Source: Arenicellales bacterium (lineage in GTDB: Bacteria > Pseudomonadota > Gammaproteobacteria > Arenicellales > JAJDZL01). From it: a DNA stretch of 64,000 bases. This document shows, one piece after another, positions 30,557 through 39,207 of this stretch. Position 1 is the stretch's first letter, and each line of letters opens with the position of its first letter. Where the stretch lies: NCBI GenBank assembly GCA_951813075.1, contig OX638343.1, positions 2,663,999-2,727,998 of the forward strand, read 5' to 3'. Below the pieces are notes generated by a model that worked only from the letters and a program-made list of their open reading frames with translations, was not told the origin of the DNA and did no database searches. A program made the position numbers and the translations under genes.

Positions 30557-32116
30557 CTAGTACCATTCGTCCGGCATCTGGGCTTTGCGCTCGGCTACAA
30601 AGTCCTCAAGCGATGCTTGGATGCCAGGTTTCATTTCGGGTTGTTGATAGTCGTTCAGCATCTGATGCCACCGCGCGGTGGCGCGCTGATCAGCGGTCAG
30701 TGCACCGTTTTCGGACCAGGTCTCAAACGGTCCGGCGTCAGAAATCTGTGGTTCAAAATTCGCCGTCGTGTAGTGGCGCAGGGTGTGACTGGTCGACAGG
30801 AAATTCTCGCCCGGACCCGTCTCATAGTAGGCATCACGGCCAAAGGCCTCGTCATCGGTATCGAAACCCCGCAGAAGCTTCAGCATCGCACCGCAATGGT
30901 CGAGATCCATGATGAACTTCTCATAAGACATCACAAGTCCGCCTTCGAGCCAGCCTGCTGCATGCCAGACCTGATGGGCTCCGGACAAAAGTGTGGACCA
31001 CATCGCGCCGGTACTGTCCTGCATGGCTTGCCCGTCTGGTGCGTTGGACGCGGTGATCTGCCCCCCGCCAGAACGCATTGGCACGCCAAGCCTTCGGCCC
31101 AGTTGCGAAAGCGCCATGGTGATCATGTTCGCCTCGGGCGATCCAAAGGCCAGCGCGCCCGTGCGCAGGTTCATGCTGGAGTGGAAAGAACCAAACACCA
31201 CCGGACAGCCAGGGCACACCAGCTGTGCCAGCGCGATGCCAACCATGGCTTCAGCCAACGTCTGCGCCGCCACCGCAGCCGGGGAAAGTGGCCCCATGCC
31301 ACCTGCAAAGATCGCAGGAGAGACACAGACACATTGGCCCGCCTCTGCATAGATGCGCAGGGCAGACGACATGGTGTCATCATAGATTAGCGGCGAGTTG
31401 ACGTTTATATTGGCCTGCATCACCGCAAAGCGATCCATGACCTCACCAAAGACGAGGCGCGCTATATCGATACTGTCGCGCGCTCGCTCGGGTGCCGTGA
31501 CAGAGCCCATGAAGGGCTTGGTCGAGAGCGTCAGATGCGCCAGCATCATGTCGAGATGGCGCTTGTTCACCGGGATATCCGTCGGCTCGACCACCGTGCC
31601 GCCGGAATGATGCAAGGCAGGCGCAAGATAGGCCAGCTTCACGAAATTGCGGAAATCCTCTAGCGTCGCATAGCGCCGACCGTTTGCCTGATCGCTGACA
31701 AAGGGAGAGCCATATCCCGGCATCAGCACAACATTTTTGCCGCCAAGCGTTACGGTCTTGGCCGGGTCGCGGGCATATAGTTGAAATTCGCTTGGGGCCG
31801 TGGCGCACAGCGCGCGGACGTGACCCGGTTCAAACCTTACACGTTCACCGTCAACCCGCGCGCCCGCCTGGGCGAACAGATCCAGTGCCGTTTGGTCCCC
31901 GCGGAACTTGACGCCGATATTGCTCAGAATCCAATCGGCCTGATCTTCGATCCGGGCCAGCGCCGCGTCATTTAGCAGATCATATGCAGGTATCTTGCGA
32001 CCCGTGAACGGCTTGCTTTCCGAGGGCGCGTTATGACGGGACAGACGACCCCTGCGCGCGCTGCTGCGGCGACCCTGAGGTGCTGACATGTCTGCTGTTG
32101 CGTTCAAAGGTTCCAA
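30557..32116 (-). CDS. MttB-family methyltransferase, non-pyrrolysine
   Basis: A 519-residue trimethylamine-methyltransferase-family protein with a continuous reading frame and no internal TAG, so it is the non-pyrrolysine type known from glycine-betaine, proline-betaine and carnitine demethylases. An Arg-rich start (RRSSARRGRLSR) precedes the TIM barrel. GC content is visibly higher than that of its neighbours and codon use differs, consistent with import, perhaps from an alphaproteobacterium. Partnered with the GcvT-like gene. No corrinoid protein gene is adjacent. Confidence 0.88.
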   Translation of the reverse strand: MEPLNATADMSAPQGRRSSARRGRLSRHNAPSESKPFTGRKIPAYDLLNDAALARIEDQADWILSNIGVKFRGDQTALDLFAQAGARVDGERVRFEPGHVRALCATAPSEFQLYARDPAKTVTLGGKNVVLMPGYGSPFVSDQANGRRYATLEDFRNFVKLAYLAPALHHSGGTVVEPTDIPVNKRHLDMMLAHLTLSTKPFMGSVTAPERARDSIDIARLVFGEVMDRFAVMQANINVNSPLIYDDTMSSALRIYAEAGQCVCVSPAIFAGGMGPLSPAAVAAQTLAEAMVGIALAQLVCPGCPVVFGSFHSSMNLRTGALAFGSPEANMITMALSQLGRRLGVPMRSGGGQITASNAPDGQAMQDSTGAMWSTLLSGAHQVWHAAGWLEGGLVMSYEKFIMDLDHCGAMLKLLRGFDTDDEAFGRDAYYETGPGENFLSTSHTLRHYTTANFEPQISDAGPFETWSENGALTADQRATARWHQMLNDYQQPEMKPGIQASLEDFVAERKAQMPDEWY

Positions 32117-32192
32117 CGCTGAGTCTTTCCTATGTGATTTGCATGCAGGATTTTGCGCAAAAAAATCGGCCTGAAAATCGAAAAGTTCTTTT

Positions 32193-32221
32193 CATAGCGT
32201 ATAAATAATTTATACGCTATG
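32193..32221. promoter_or_regulatory. Perfect 29-base operator palindrome upstream of mttB
   Basis: Two perfect 13-base arms (CATAGCGTATAAA and its reverse complement) flank a TAA spacer, 77 bases before the mttB-like start. Size and position suggest a dimeric repressor site. A divergent ATG reading frame starts only 4 bases beyond it, the usual place of the regulator gene. Confidence 0.65.
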
Positions 32222-32224
32222 CCT

Positions 32225-32287
32225 ATGAGTACCCGTTTCCATCATCATGATCTGCTGAGGCTTTTGTTGATTTCAATCCAAAATTGA
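32225..32287 (+). pseudogene. Truncated divergent ORF, possible regulator start
   Basis: ATG at 32225 opens MSTRFHHHDLLRLLL and stops after 20 residues, just where insertion-sequence-like DNA begins. It diverges from the mttB operon across the palindrome, the normal place for a local transcription regulator, so it may be the stump of one. The stump is too short to assign a family. Confidence 0.35.
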
Positions 32288-32376
32288 CCCACCCCATGGG
32301 CACCATTTATACCCTCAATCCAGCGGTTTCACAACCGCAATTCAGATTCGATCTCATCGTGTTGCGCCGCTCCTGA

Positions 32377-32940
32377 TCACACTGTTTGTTTTGCTTCTGG
32401 CGCGGTCACATCCTGAGCGCCTCGCCGCTGCCCGTCGCGATTGTGAAAGCGCCAGCTGCGGTTGCCGGTTTCGAAGATCTCGCAGTGATGGGTCAACCGG
32501 TCGAGCAGCGCCGAGGTCATCTTCTCGTCGTCGAACACACTGACCCATTCGCCGAAACTCAGGTTGGTGGTGATCACCACCGGCACGTGCTCGTAGAGTT
32601 TGGAGATCAGGTGAAACAGCAACTGGCCGCCGGCCCGGGCGAACGGCAGGTAGCCGAGCTCGTCGAGCACCACGAAGTTGCGCCGCAGCATCTGTTCGGC
32701 CAGTGCGCCGGCGCGTCCGGCGTGCTGTTCGTCCTGCAGCCGGTTGACCAGATCCACCACATTGTAAAACCGTCCTCTGGCGCCGTTTCGGATCCAGGCC
32801 CGGGCCAGCGCCACGGCAAGATGTGTCTTGCCGGTACCGGTGCCGCCGACCAGAACCATGTTGCGCGTCTGATCCAGAAACCCGCGTTGGGACAGCTCCT
32901 CGAAAAGACCCGGTTCGAGTTGTAGGTGCTGATCCAAAAA
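32377..32940 (-). pseudogene. istB: IS21-type IstB ATPase, N-terminus missing
   Basis: About 187 residues of the helper ATPase of IS21-family transposition. Walker A is GGTGTGKTH, followed by [12 protein letters not shown] and [11 protein letters not shown], and the end is a normal IstB C-terminus. Family members have about 250 residues; the first 60-70 are absent and no IstA transposase is nearby. The frame is open back to the stop codon of the phage gene at 32995, so the break point is about 32945-32990. GC is high. It is a dead fragment. Confidence 0.85.
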
Positions 32941-32994
32941 TCCCCAGATGTGCCGATTGAAATTCCCCAGTTGTAAGCATAGTTTTTCTCCTGT

Positions 32995-33288
32995 TTATTT
33001 GGGGGTGAAGGGTCCAAGTTTTGCAGCTACACCTGCGACCAAGAGCGCCAGCACACCAATGGTGATCCAGCGCACAACGGTTTGCAGGAAGGTGCGTTGC
33101 ATGGTTTTGATTGAGCCTGCTAAATCACGCAGGGTGCGGATGTCGTTGGCAGCCTCTTCATCTGCCAAACCCACTTCCTTCAGAGCTTTTCTGGCCCCTC
33201 GGCAGGCGGCTTGTTCCAGCAGAGACTCAAATTCTGTACGCGGCAGGCACACCATATCGTCCTGCCGCTGATGGTTATCAGCGGTCAT
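32995..33288 (-). CDS. Small phage membrane protein (DUF6127-like)
   Basis: ATG at 33288 with AGGAAGAG ribosome site gives 97 residues. The protein has a charged N-terminal half, a coiled helix around RGARKALKEVGLADEEAAND and one transmembrane segment near the end (WITIGVLALLVAGVAA). Proteins like this lie after the tail-tip gene in alphaproteobacterial prophages; the DUF number is from memory. The upstream tail-gene frame runs into it without a stop. Confidence 0.55.
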   Translation of the reverse strand: MTADNHQRQDDMVCLPRTEFESLLEQAACRGARKALKEVGLADEEAANDIRTLRDLAGSIKTMQRTFLQTVVRWITIGVLALLVAGVAAKLGPFTPK

Positions 33289-33969
33289 GATTACTCTTCC
33301 TGTTTTTAGGGGTGATTGGTCGGCGGTATGTACGACCGGATTTTCAGCAACGGCACTGATTTCAACCAGCTCGCCGCGAGGCCGAACCGCCGTTACGCGA
33401 GCCAGCGTGCTCCATTTCTCACCAGCACCAAAGGCAATGTGCGTGCGTTCCTGCAGCTCTCCGGTGTAGGGCGTGAAGTCCAGTTCATCCTGCAAAACCA
33501 CCTGACTGGGTGTTTCACCGGGTAGGGCAAGCCATGGACCAGAAACACTGCCATCGGTTTTACGCAGACTGATAAAGTGATCCCCAAGCTCCTGAGACCA
33601 TTCCAATGGCTCCGATAAGCTCAGAACATTGTCATCAACTGCTATGACTTCGGCACCTTGACCCCAGTTTGGCATATCATGGGCGATAGCGATCAGATCA
33701 CCGTAAGTGGGGATCAAACCTTCCAGCTCTGTTTGAAAAGTCACCAAGCGCCTGCGATAGCGATTGGCGGCGGCCATATATTTGCCTTCGCAGATAGCTT
33801 GGGCTTTTTCAGTGCAGCCAAACAATCGCACCCGGGCGGGTTGATCGCTGGTGCTGTCTGGCAGGCTGACGGTTTCTTCTGCCGTTTGCCATGTCTCTTT
33901 TGAGAAATACTCCACCGTGACGCTATCTGCCGTATCATCACTTGCCCGCAAATACTGGGCTTCCCACGG
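33289..33969 (-). pseudogene. Prophage tail-tip (host specificity J) fragment
   Basis: About 227 residues of a TipJ/J-type tail protein, starting at an in-frame stop (TAG at 33970-33972) and opening PWEAQYLRASDD. Segments such as TYGDLIAIAHDMPNW and the FGAGEKW... region are typical of its C-terminal third. The N-terminal two-thirds are gone. The frame reads on into the next gene through a CCCC run beside a shifted TAA, which suggests a one-base indel removed the original stop. It ends about 40 bases from tRNA-Ser(GGA). Confidence 0.7.
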
Positions 33970-34007
33970 CTATGCCATTTTCGGCATATGAAAGTTCGTT
34001 TTAGGTT

Positions 34008-34100
<93 letters not shown>

Positions 34101-34293
34101 GATAATTGAAAGCAAGAATCAGTTCTGTCGATTGACGCCAGTTTAATGTGATGATATTCAACTGACTCGGCAAATTATAGCCTGTTGATTAGGTAGTCGG
34201 TATGCGTTGAACAGAGGACCGAGTTGGATTAAAAGAGAAAAGCAATCGACGAAAAAATTTCAGTTCAGGTATTGAATTGAAGAGTAGATTGAT

Positions 34294-35049
34294 TCAACCG
34301 ACGAACTCACGCAAGCGTTCATGAGTTTCAGGGTCTAAAAACCCCTTGACCGTTGCAGCAGTTTCCAATTTCATTGCGTATTCAAGCGCATCGGCGTTGA
34401 CCTGGTTTAGGACTTTCTTTAAATCTGTAACGGCATCGCGCGAAATCGAAGCGATACGTTCCGCCGCCTGGTGTGCCGTTTCGTAGACTGAATCTTCGGA
34501 AACTACTTTCCAGGCGAGCCCCATTTCCAGCGCCTCGAATGCGTCGAAAACCTCGCCCAGTAACATCAAATCCTTGGTTTTTACAAGTCCTATCATCTTC
34601 GGCAATAAATAGGTGGCACCACCGGTTGGAAACATCCCCCATTTGAGTTCTGGGAAAAAACAACGTGTGTTGTCGGCGAATACTGCAAGATCACAGTTGA
34701 TCGCCCACTCCAAGCCTCCACCGACTGCCCAACCATGGATTGCCCCTATGACGATCTTTTCTCCGAGTACGATCCGACGTGTAATGTCCTGGATCGATTC
34801 GATAAATTCGAACGCTTCTTGCTCACTTCGAGCTTGGCTTTCGAAATCTTTCAGGTCATCGCCCGAGCAAAAAGCGCGCCCAGAACCACGCAATACAATT
34901 GCGCCGATGTTCGGGTCAGCATTTGCATTGTCTAGTGCTTGGCAAAGTGCTTCGAGCATTTCAGAATTCATAGCGTTCAATCGGTCTGGACGATTCAAAG
35001 TGAGTGTTTGGACATTGTTTTCTGTAGACGAAAGTACTGTATTGCTCAT
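34294..35049 (-). CDS. Enoyl-CoA hydratase/isomerase family protein
   Basis: A 251-residue crotonase-fold protein. LNRPDRLNAMN (about 18-28), the oxyanion-hole segments AFCSGDDLKDF and HGWAVGGGLEWA, and PELKWGMFPTGG with the usual catalytic-acid region are visible. It hydrates or rearranges an acyl-CoA; the substrate is not evident. It begins 6 bases after the CoA ligase gene on the same strand, so both form a small acid-activation operon. Confidence 0.88.
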   Translation of the reverse strand: MSNTVLSSTENNVQTLTLNRPDRLNAMNSEMLEALCQALDNANADPNIGAIVLRGSGRAFCSGDDLKDFESQARSEQEAFEFIESIQDITRRIVLGEKIVIGAIHGWAVGGGLEWAINCDLAVFADNTRCFFPELKWGMFPTGGATYLLPKMIGLVKTKDLMLLGEVFDAFEALEMGLAWKVVSEDSVYETAHQAAERIASISRDAVTDLKKVLNQVNADALEYAMKLETAATVKGFLDPETHERLREFVG

Positions 35050-35055
35050 TTTTAT

Positions 35056-36366
35056 TTACTCTCTGATAATTCGTTTTGTCTTGCCCTCAGTTCGGGGAAA
35101 TGATCGTGCCGGAAACAGTTTGACTTGTGCGGAGGCACGGACCGTTTGTTTGATCTCGTTTTCGATTCTCTCTTGCAAATCAGCAGTTGCAGAATCCTGA
35201 GTCTGGAGTTCAGCCTCAACAAAGATTCGATCATAGGGTCCAGCACCCTGTAAACGGACACGAAATTCGCCCGATAGTTCAGAAAAGCCATTGATTACAC
35301 CGCGTACCGCAGTCGGGTAGACATTGACGCCTCGGACAACGATCATATCGTCACTACGTCCGAGTACCCGAAATCGCGGTGTGGTACGCCCACATTTACA
35401 TAAGTCTGTACCGGTTATTGTCACCATGTCGTTTGTTCGGAAACGAACTAACGGCTGTGCTTCACGTTTTAGATGTGTGAGTACAAGTTCACCAGTCTCA
35501 CCCTCTTCAAATGGAACAATCGAAGTGGTATTCGGACAGATCAGTTCCGCAAAAAGAACGTCATGCCCCAGAAAGTGCAGGTCATTGCTTTGCTCGCATT
35601 GCCCGGCAAAATTACTGAACACGTCTGCCATCCCGTAGTTTGAGTTTCTGACCGCATAACCCCACGTACTTTCAAGCTTGTTTCGAAAGCTCTCGCTGTC
35701 GAGTCCAGCCTCACCTCCGAATATGCCAATTTTCAATCCCAAATCTCTAGGATTCAAGTCCTCAAAATGATCAGATATTGTTTGCTCTAAAACCGCAGGA
35801 TAAGATGGTGTCGAGTGAATGGCGTCAATATTGAGGTCCAGAATTGTCGCAATCAGGTGTCGGCTGTCACCTACTCCAAAAGGAATTACGGTCGCGCCAG
35901 CTGCTTCCAGCGACAAGTGATCCGTTACACCACCCATCCACATCTGATAGTTCAAACAATGCACGATCGTGTCTTTTGGTTTCAGTCCAGCGGCCCGGAA
36001 ACATCTTGCGCCAATTTGCGCGGTTTGTACGGCATCGGCTCGGGTTAGAGCAGCATTCATTGCCTGTCCTGTAGTACCTGACGTACGGTGCAAACGCACA
36101 ACACTTTCTTGATTCACTGCAAGATAGTCACCAAATGGCGGGTGAGCAGCTTGGGACTCTCGCAACATCGACTTGTTGCACAATGGTAGATTCGGAAGTT
36201 CTTCAAGTCTTTGTGGAATTCGTATACCCGTCCACAGACGTTGAAAGAAAGAAGAATGACTCAAGACGTATTCCCGTTGCGTTTGCCATCGTCTCTGTCT
36301 TAGTCGAGCGACTTCAACCGCAGGTAGAAATTCTTCGGTACCTAGATCGATTGAATCCAATTTCAT
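35056..36366 (-). CDS. Phenylacetate-CoA ligase (PaaK)-family enzyme
   Basis: A 436-residue adenylate-forming ligase. The P-loop-like LHRTSGTTGQAMNA is near 93-106, YGMADVF near 233 is the A5-type motif, and GRSDDMIVVRGVNVYP near 345-360 is the hinge to the C-terminal subdomain. It activates an aromatic or other carboxylic acid to its CoA ester with ATP. No paaABCDE ring-hydroxylation genes are near, so phenylacetate itself is not assured. Confidence 0.87.
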   Translation of the reverse strand: MKLDSIDLGTEEFLPAVEVARLRQRRWQTQREYVLSHSSFFQRLWTGIRIPQRLEELPNLPLCNKSMLRESQAAHPPFGDYLAVNQESVVRLHRTSGTTGQAMNAALTRADAVQTAQIGARCFRAAGLKPKDTIVHCLNYQMWMGGVTDHLSLEAAGATVIPFGVGDSRHLIATILDLNIDAIHSTPSYPAVLEQTISDHFEDLNPRDLGLKIGIFGGEAGLDSESFRNKLESTWGYAVRNSNYGMADVFSNFAGQCEQSNDLHFLGHDVLFAELICPNTTSIVPFEEGETGELVLTHLKREAQPLVRFRTNDMVTITGTDLCKCGRTTPRFRVLGRSDDMIVVRGVNVYPTAVRGVINGFSELSGEFRVRLQGAGPYDRIFVEAELQTQDSATADLQERIENEIKQTVRASAQVKLFPARSFPRTEGKTKRIIRE

Positions 36367-37209
36367 GCTTCTGCACCTGATCGGATTCGGGAATTAATGA
36401 TAGAGTTCAACCTTCTACGAGTATCTGTTAATTGATTCGAAAGAAACTTCCATGCTGATCGTTGCGGGCAACGTGTTACTTCATCAATTGATGAGATGGT
36501 CGAAGTCAACTCAGTCATGATATCCAAATTCTCCACTACGTTAACTGCATTGTCATCCTGAGCGCAAATACCAGAGCTTGTCCATCTTTTCCATGACCCA
36601 GTCGGGTAATATGAATGGTCAGAGGAATATCCGAATCCAAGATCTGGTAGCAACCGGAGGCCTCTGGAAGGGTCTCCATCCAGGCATGGGTGTCGCATTA
36701 ACCGGGTGCGTACCATCCGAGAGTTCATGGTGAGCGTAATCTTCGTCCCGACGACGCTTCGCACTATTTGGTCTGGTCAACTGCAAGCAAACGCTGAAAC
36801 GTAAGGCTACATACGCGTGTTTTGTCAATTAATGTTGCTGCGATACCAAACCTGACGTTTTGTATCTCACTCGCCGAATGTCTAGGTTGCTTGATATAGC
36901 TTATAAAATGACGCTGTTTCGAGTGCCTTGAGCACGACAGCGCTCCGGCGAATTCGGCAAATGACTCTCGATAACCCTCCGGAGCCAATGTTTTTGTAAA
37001 ACCTTTTTTTTCAAATGGTTTTTTTCTGTTTAAACCTTGAGCTTGAACATGCTCCAATACTTCAACCACCACCGTAATAGCAATACGTGTGTTGCTTTTT
37101 ATGCTTGTTGCGAGAAATGGCCTGATAGCAATATATATGTTGCTTTTAGTGAAAAAAGAAAGTAATATGTTTCTTTGAACAATAAAGCAACTTATGTGTT
37201 TACATAGAG
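36367..37209. other. Intergenic region before hipBA
   Basis: About 840 bases. ORFs on the minus strand (for example 36764-37219) read through the hipB operator zone and have no family features. A 7-base inverted repeat (GCTCCGG/CCGGAGC) spans about 36942-36988. The last 130 bases hold the hipB operators; the rest may be remains of a lost gene. Confidence 0.4.
37080..37202. promoter_or_regulatory. Four GCAA-N8-TTGC operator-like sites before hipB
   Basis: Two perfect sites, GCAATACGTGTGTTGC (37080-37095) and GCAATATATATGTTGC (37128-37143), are followed by two degenerate ones, GTAA-N8-TTTG (37162-37177) and GCAA-N8-TTTA (37187-37202), the last ending 7 bases before the hipB ATG. The inverted 4-base arms with 8-base spacer and the fourfold repetition resemble the E. 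coli hipBA operator layout (arms separated by 8 bases) with different arm sequence. HipB autorepression is the natural reading. Confidence 0.7.
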
Positions 37210-37566
37210 ATGAAATCATTACTTCAACAACTCAAAAAGCGACGTCTTGACTTAGGTCTTAAGCAAAGCGACATGATGTTGCGCGTAGGTATTTCACGTC
37301 AGCAATATCAGCATTTGGAATCAAAAGGGAATCCTAGACTCGATACCCTCGAGCTCATTGCAACAGGTCTCAACAGCGAGATTATGCTTATACCCAAAGA
37401 AAAGCTTAATACCGTTCTCGCCTTACTCAAAAGCGATGAATTTGAGAGCAAAAGCACCGACAGCTCTCACTCAGATTTTGCTAAAGATGCATCGCGCTCA
37501 ATTACAAAAAAAGAAAATGACCTTTCTGAAGACCCTTGGCAAGGCTTGTTGGGAGAGGACTCATGA
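37210..37566 (+). CDS. hipB: HipB-like XRE antitoxin
   Basis: A 118-residue protein with an XRE helix-turn-helix at about 8-62 (QSDMMLRVGISRQQYQHLE) and a long hydrophilic tail with SDSSHSDF-like residues. E. coli HipB has 88 residues; this tail is longer. It should repress its own operon and neutralise HipA. Its TGA overlaps the hipA ATG (ATGA), a sign of translational coupling. Confidence 0.85.
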   Translation: MKSLLQQLKKRRLDLGLKQSDMMLRVGISRQQYQHLESKGNPRLDTLELIATGLNSEIMLIPKEKLNTVLALLKSDEFESKSTDSSHSDFAKDASRSITKKENDLSEDPWQGLLGEDS

Positions 37567-38816
37567 GCGACGAATGCAATGTGCTCAAATTAACCCTGCA
37601 TGGAAAACTTGTAGGCTACTTGGCAGGTTATCAAAATGGCCGAAACGTGCTCATCTTCGCCGACGAGTTCAAGGATGATGAGGATCGGCCGACATTTAGC
37701 TTGATCACTCACCCTGCATTCCCTCGTTCAAACAAGTTGATGGCGAAGCGCTGGACGAGAAACCAACGTTTAAATCCGACACTGTCAAATCTACTGCCAG
37801 AAGGTTCGCTGAGAGAGTTAATTGCTCATGGTCTAAAAGTGCATGTTGACAATGAGTTTCATATGCTGTCCTATCTAGGAGAAGACTTGCCTGGAGCGCT
37901 GGTCGCAACTCCTATGAAGCCGGATGAAGTGCCAAATAGTATTCTCTCCGCTTACGGAGATACCAAGGTCGTGAAATTCGTAAAGATATCTCAGGAGAAT
38001 AAATTTTCGCTGGCTGGTATACAGATGAAATTTTCCATGAGGGAAAAAGACAATCGCTTTAGCCTGTCTAAAACAGGCGCCTTGGGAGACTGGATTATTA
38101 AAACGCCCTCAACCAAACACAAAGATGTGCCGTTGAATGAATACACCGCAATGACACTCGCTTCTTTGGTTGGTGTCGAGATTCCTGAAATCAAACTGGT
38201 TGAATTGGACAAACTGGACAATCTACCGCAAATAAATTTGCCGGATGAAAACCAGTCATTTGCGATCAGACGTTTTGATAGAGGGGCGAACGAGCGAATT
38301 CATATGGAGGATTTCGCGCAAGTATTGATGAAGTACCCGCACGACAAATACGATTCCGCAAATTACGAGCAAATTGGCAGAATTTTGTATGAATATGCTG
38401 GTGACGGACTAGCGGATGTTCAACAGTTTGCAAGACGGCTGCTGGTTAATATCTTGCTGGCAAATGGGGACGCTCATTTGAAAAACTGGAGCCTACTCTA
38501 CGCGGATCAGCGGACGCCGCGACTGTCGCCAGCTTACGACATCGTAATGACGAAAGCTTATATTGACGATGAGCGACACTTTGCACTGAATTTAGGAAAG
38601 ACCAAAAGTTGGTACGAAGTGTCCTATGTCCGTTTCCAATATTGGGCCGATAGATCAAGTATACCTTGGCGAGCCATAAAGCCTCATCTCGATGATGTTT
38701 TAGACAGGGCCAAGACATTGTGGCATCGAGCTCTCCATGATCTCCCTATGAATGATGCGCACAAGCAAAAACTTAAAGACCACTGGAGTAATTTACATGA
38801 AAATTTCAGACTCTAG
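37563..38816 (+). CDS. hipA: HipA-like serine/threonine kinase toxin
   Basis: ATG at 37563 overlaps the hipB stop and gives 417 residues (an upstream TTG is less likely). The N-terminal subdomain is followed by the kinase core: ATP-loop segment SLAGIQMKFS, FAIRRFDR hinge, the catalytic NGDAHLKNWSL and the metal-binding SPAYDIV. HipA-type kinases phosphorylate glutamyl-tRNA synthetase or other targets and induce dormancy. All catalytic residues look intact, so the toxin may be active. Confidence 0.92.
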   Translation: MSDECNVLKLTLHGKLVGYLAGYQNGRNVLIFADEFKDDEDRPTFSLITHPAFPRSNKLMAKRWTRNQRLNPTLSNLLPEGSLRELIAHGLKVHVDNEFHMLSYLGEDLPGALVATPMKPDEVPNSILSAYGDTKVVKFVKISQENKFSLAGIQMKFSMREKDNRFSLSKTGALGDWIIKTPSTKHKDVPLNEYTAMTLASLVGVEIPEIKLVELDKLDNLPQINLPDENQSFAIRRFDRGANERIHMEDFAQVLMKYPHDKYDSANYEQIGRILYEYAGDGLADVQQFARRLLVNILLANGDAHLKNWSLLYADQRTPRLSPAYDIVMTKAYIDDERHFALNLGKTKSWYEVSYVRFQYWADRSSIPWRAIKPHLDDVLDRAKTLWHRALHDLPMNDAHKQKLKDHWSNLHENFRL

Positions 38817-39118
38817 TGCTTTGTCTTATCTTCTGTTCGCTTTGTAACCTTGGCGGCTCCACTGCATGTTGGAACAACGGCATCTCCGGTAAACGTTGAT
38901 AATCAGGGATGGTCTCACCAATATTTGGCGTTGAGTTGGTCAGGTCAACCAGCAGATCGATCGCTCGTCAGACGGAGTGGAAGTCACAAAAGCAGTGTCC
39001 TAACGCCAATTGTTGATTTTTTAAGTTGCTGATTTGGAAAGGAATAAATTTTTCTACTCTTAAGAAGTGATAAAGATCAGTTAAGACACAGGTTTTTTTA
39101 TAAACGGGTTACTGAAAT
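38817..39118. other. Empty gap between hipA and tRNA-Pro
   Basis: About 300 bases without a gene on either strand. A 60-codon plus-strand ORF shows no family feature. No terminator with a U-run is visible after hipA. Confidence 0.4.
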
Positions 39119-39195
39119 TGGTCGGGGTGAGTGGATTCGAACCACCGGCCCCTGCCTCCCGAAGGCAGTGCTCTGCCAGACTGAGCTACACCCCG
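39119..39195 (-). tRNA. tRNA-Pro (anticodon CGG)
   Basis: A 77-base tRNA with encoded CCA on the reverse strand. Acceptor CGGGGTG/CACCCCG, anticodon stem CTGCC/GGCAG with loop TTCGGGA, anticodon CGG (reads CCG). D and T arms are regular. It lies just downstream of ispB. Confidence 0.97.
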
Positions 39196-39207
39196 AATGC
39201 TTGACGA

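Noticed and set aside
30557..32116. Pyrrolysine-containing trimethylamine methyltransferase.
   Set aside because: The frame is continuous for 519 codons without an in-frame TAG and no pyl genes are present.
36764..37219. A 151-codon minus-strand ORF.
   Set aside because: Its first third reads through the hipB operator repeats and no family feature is seen; taken as chance.
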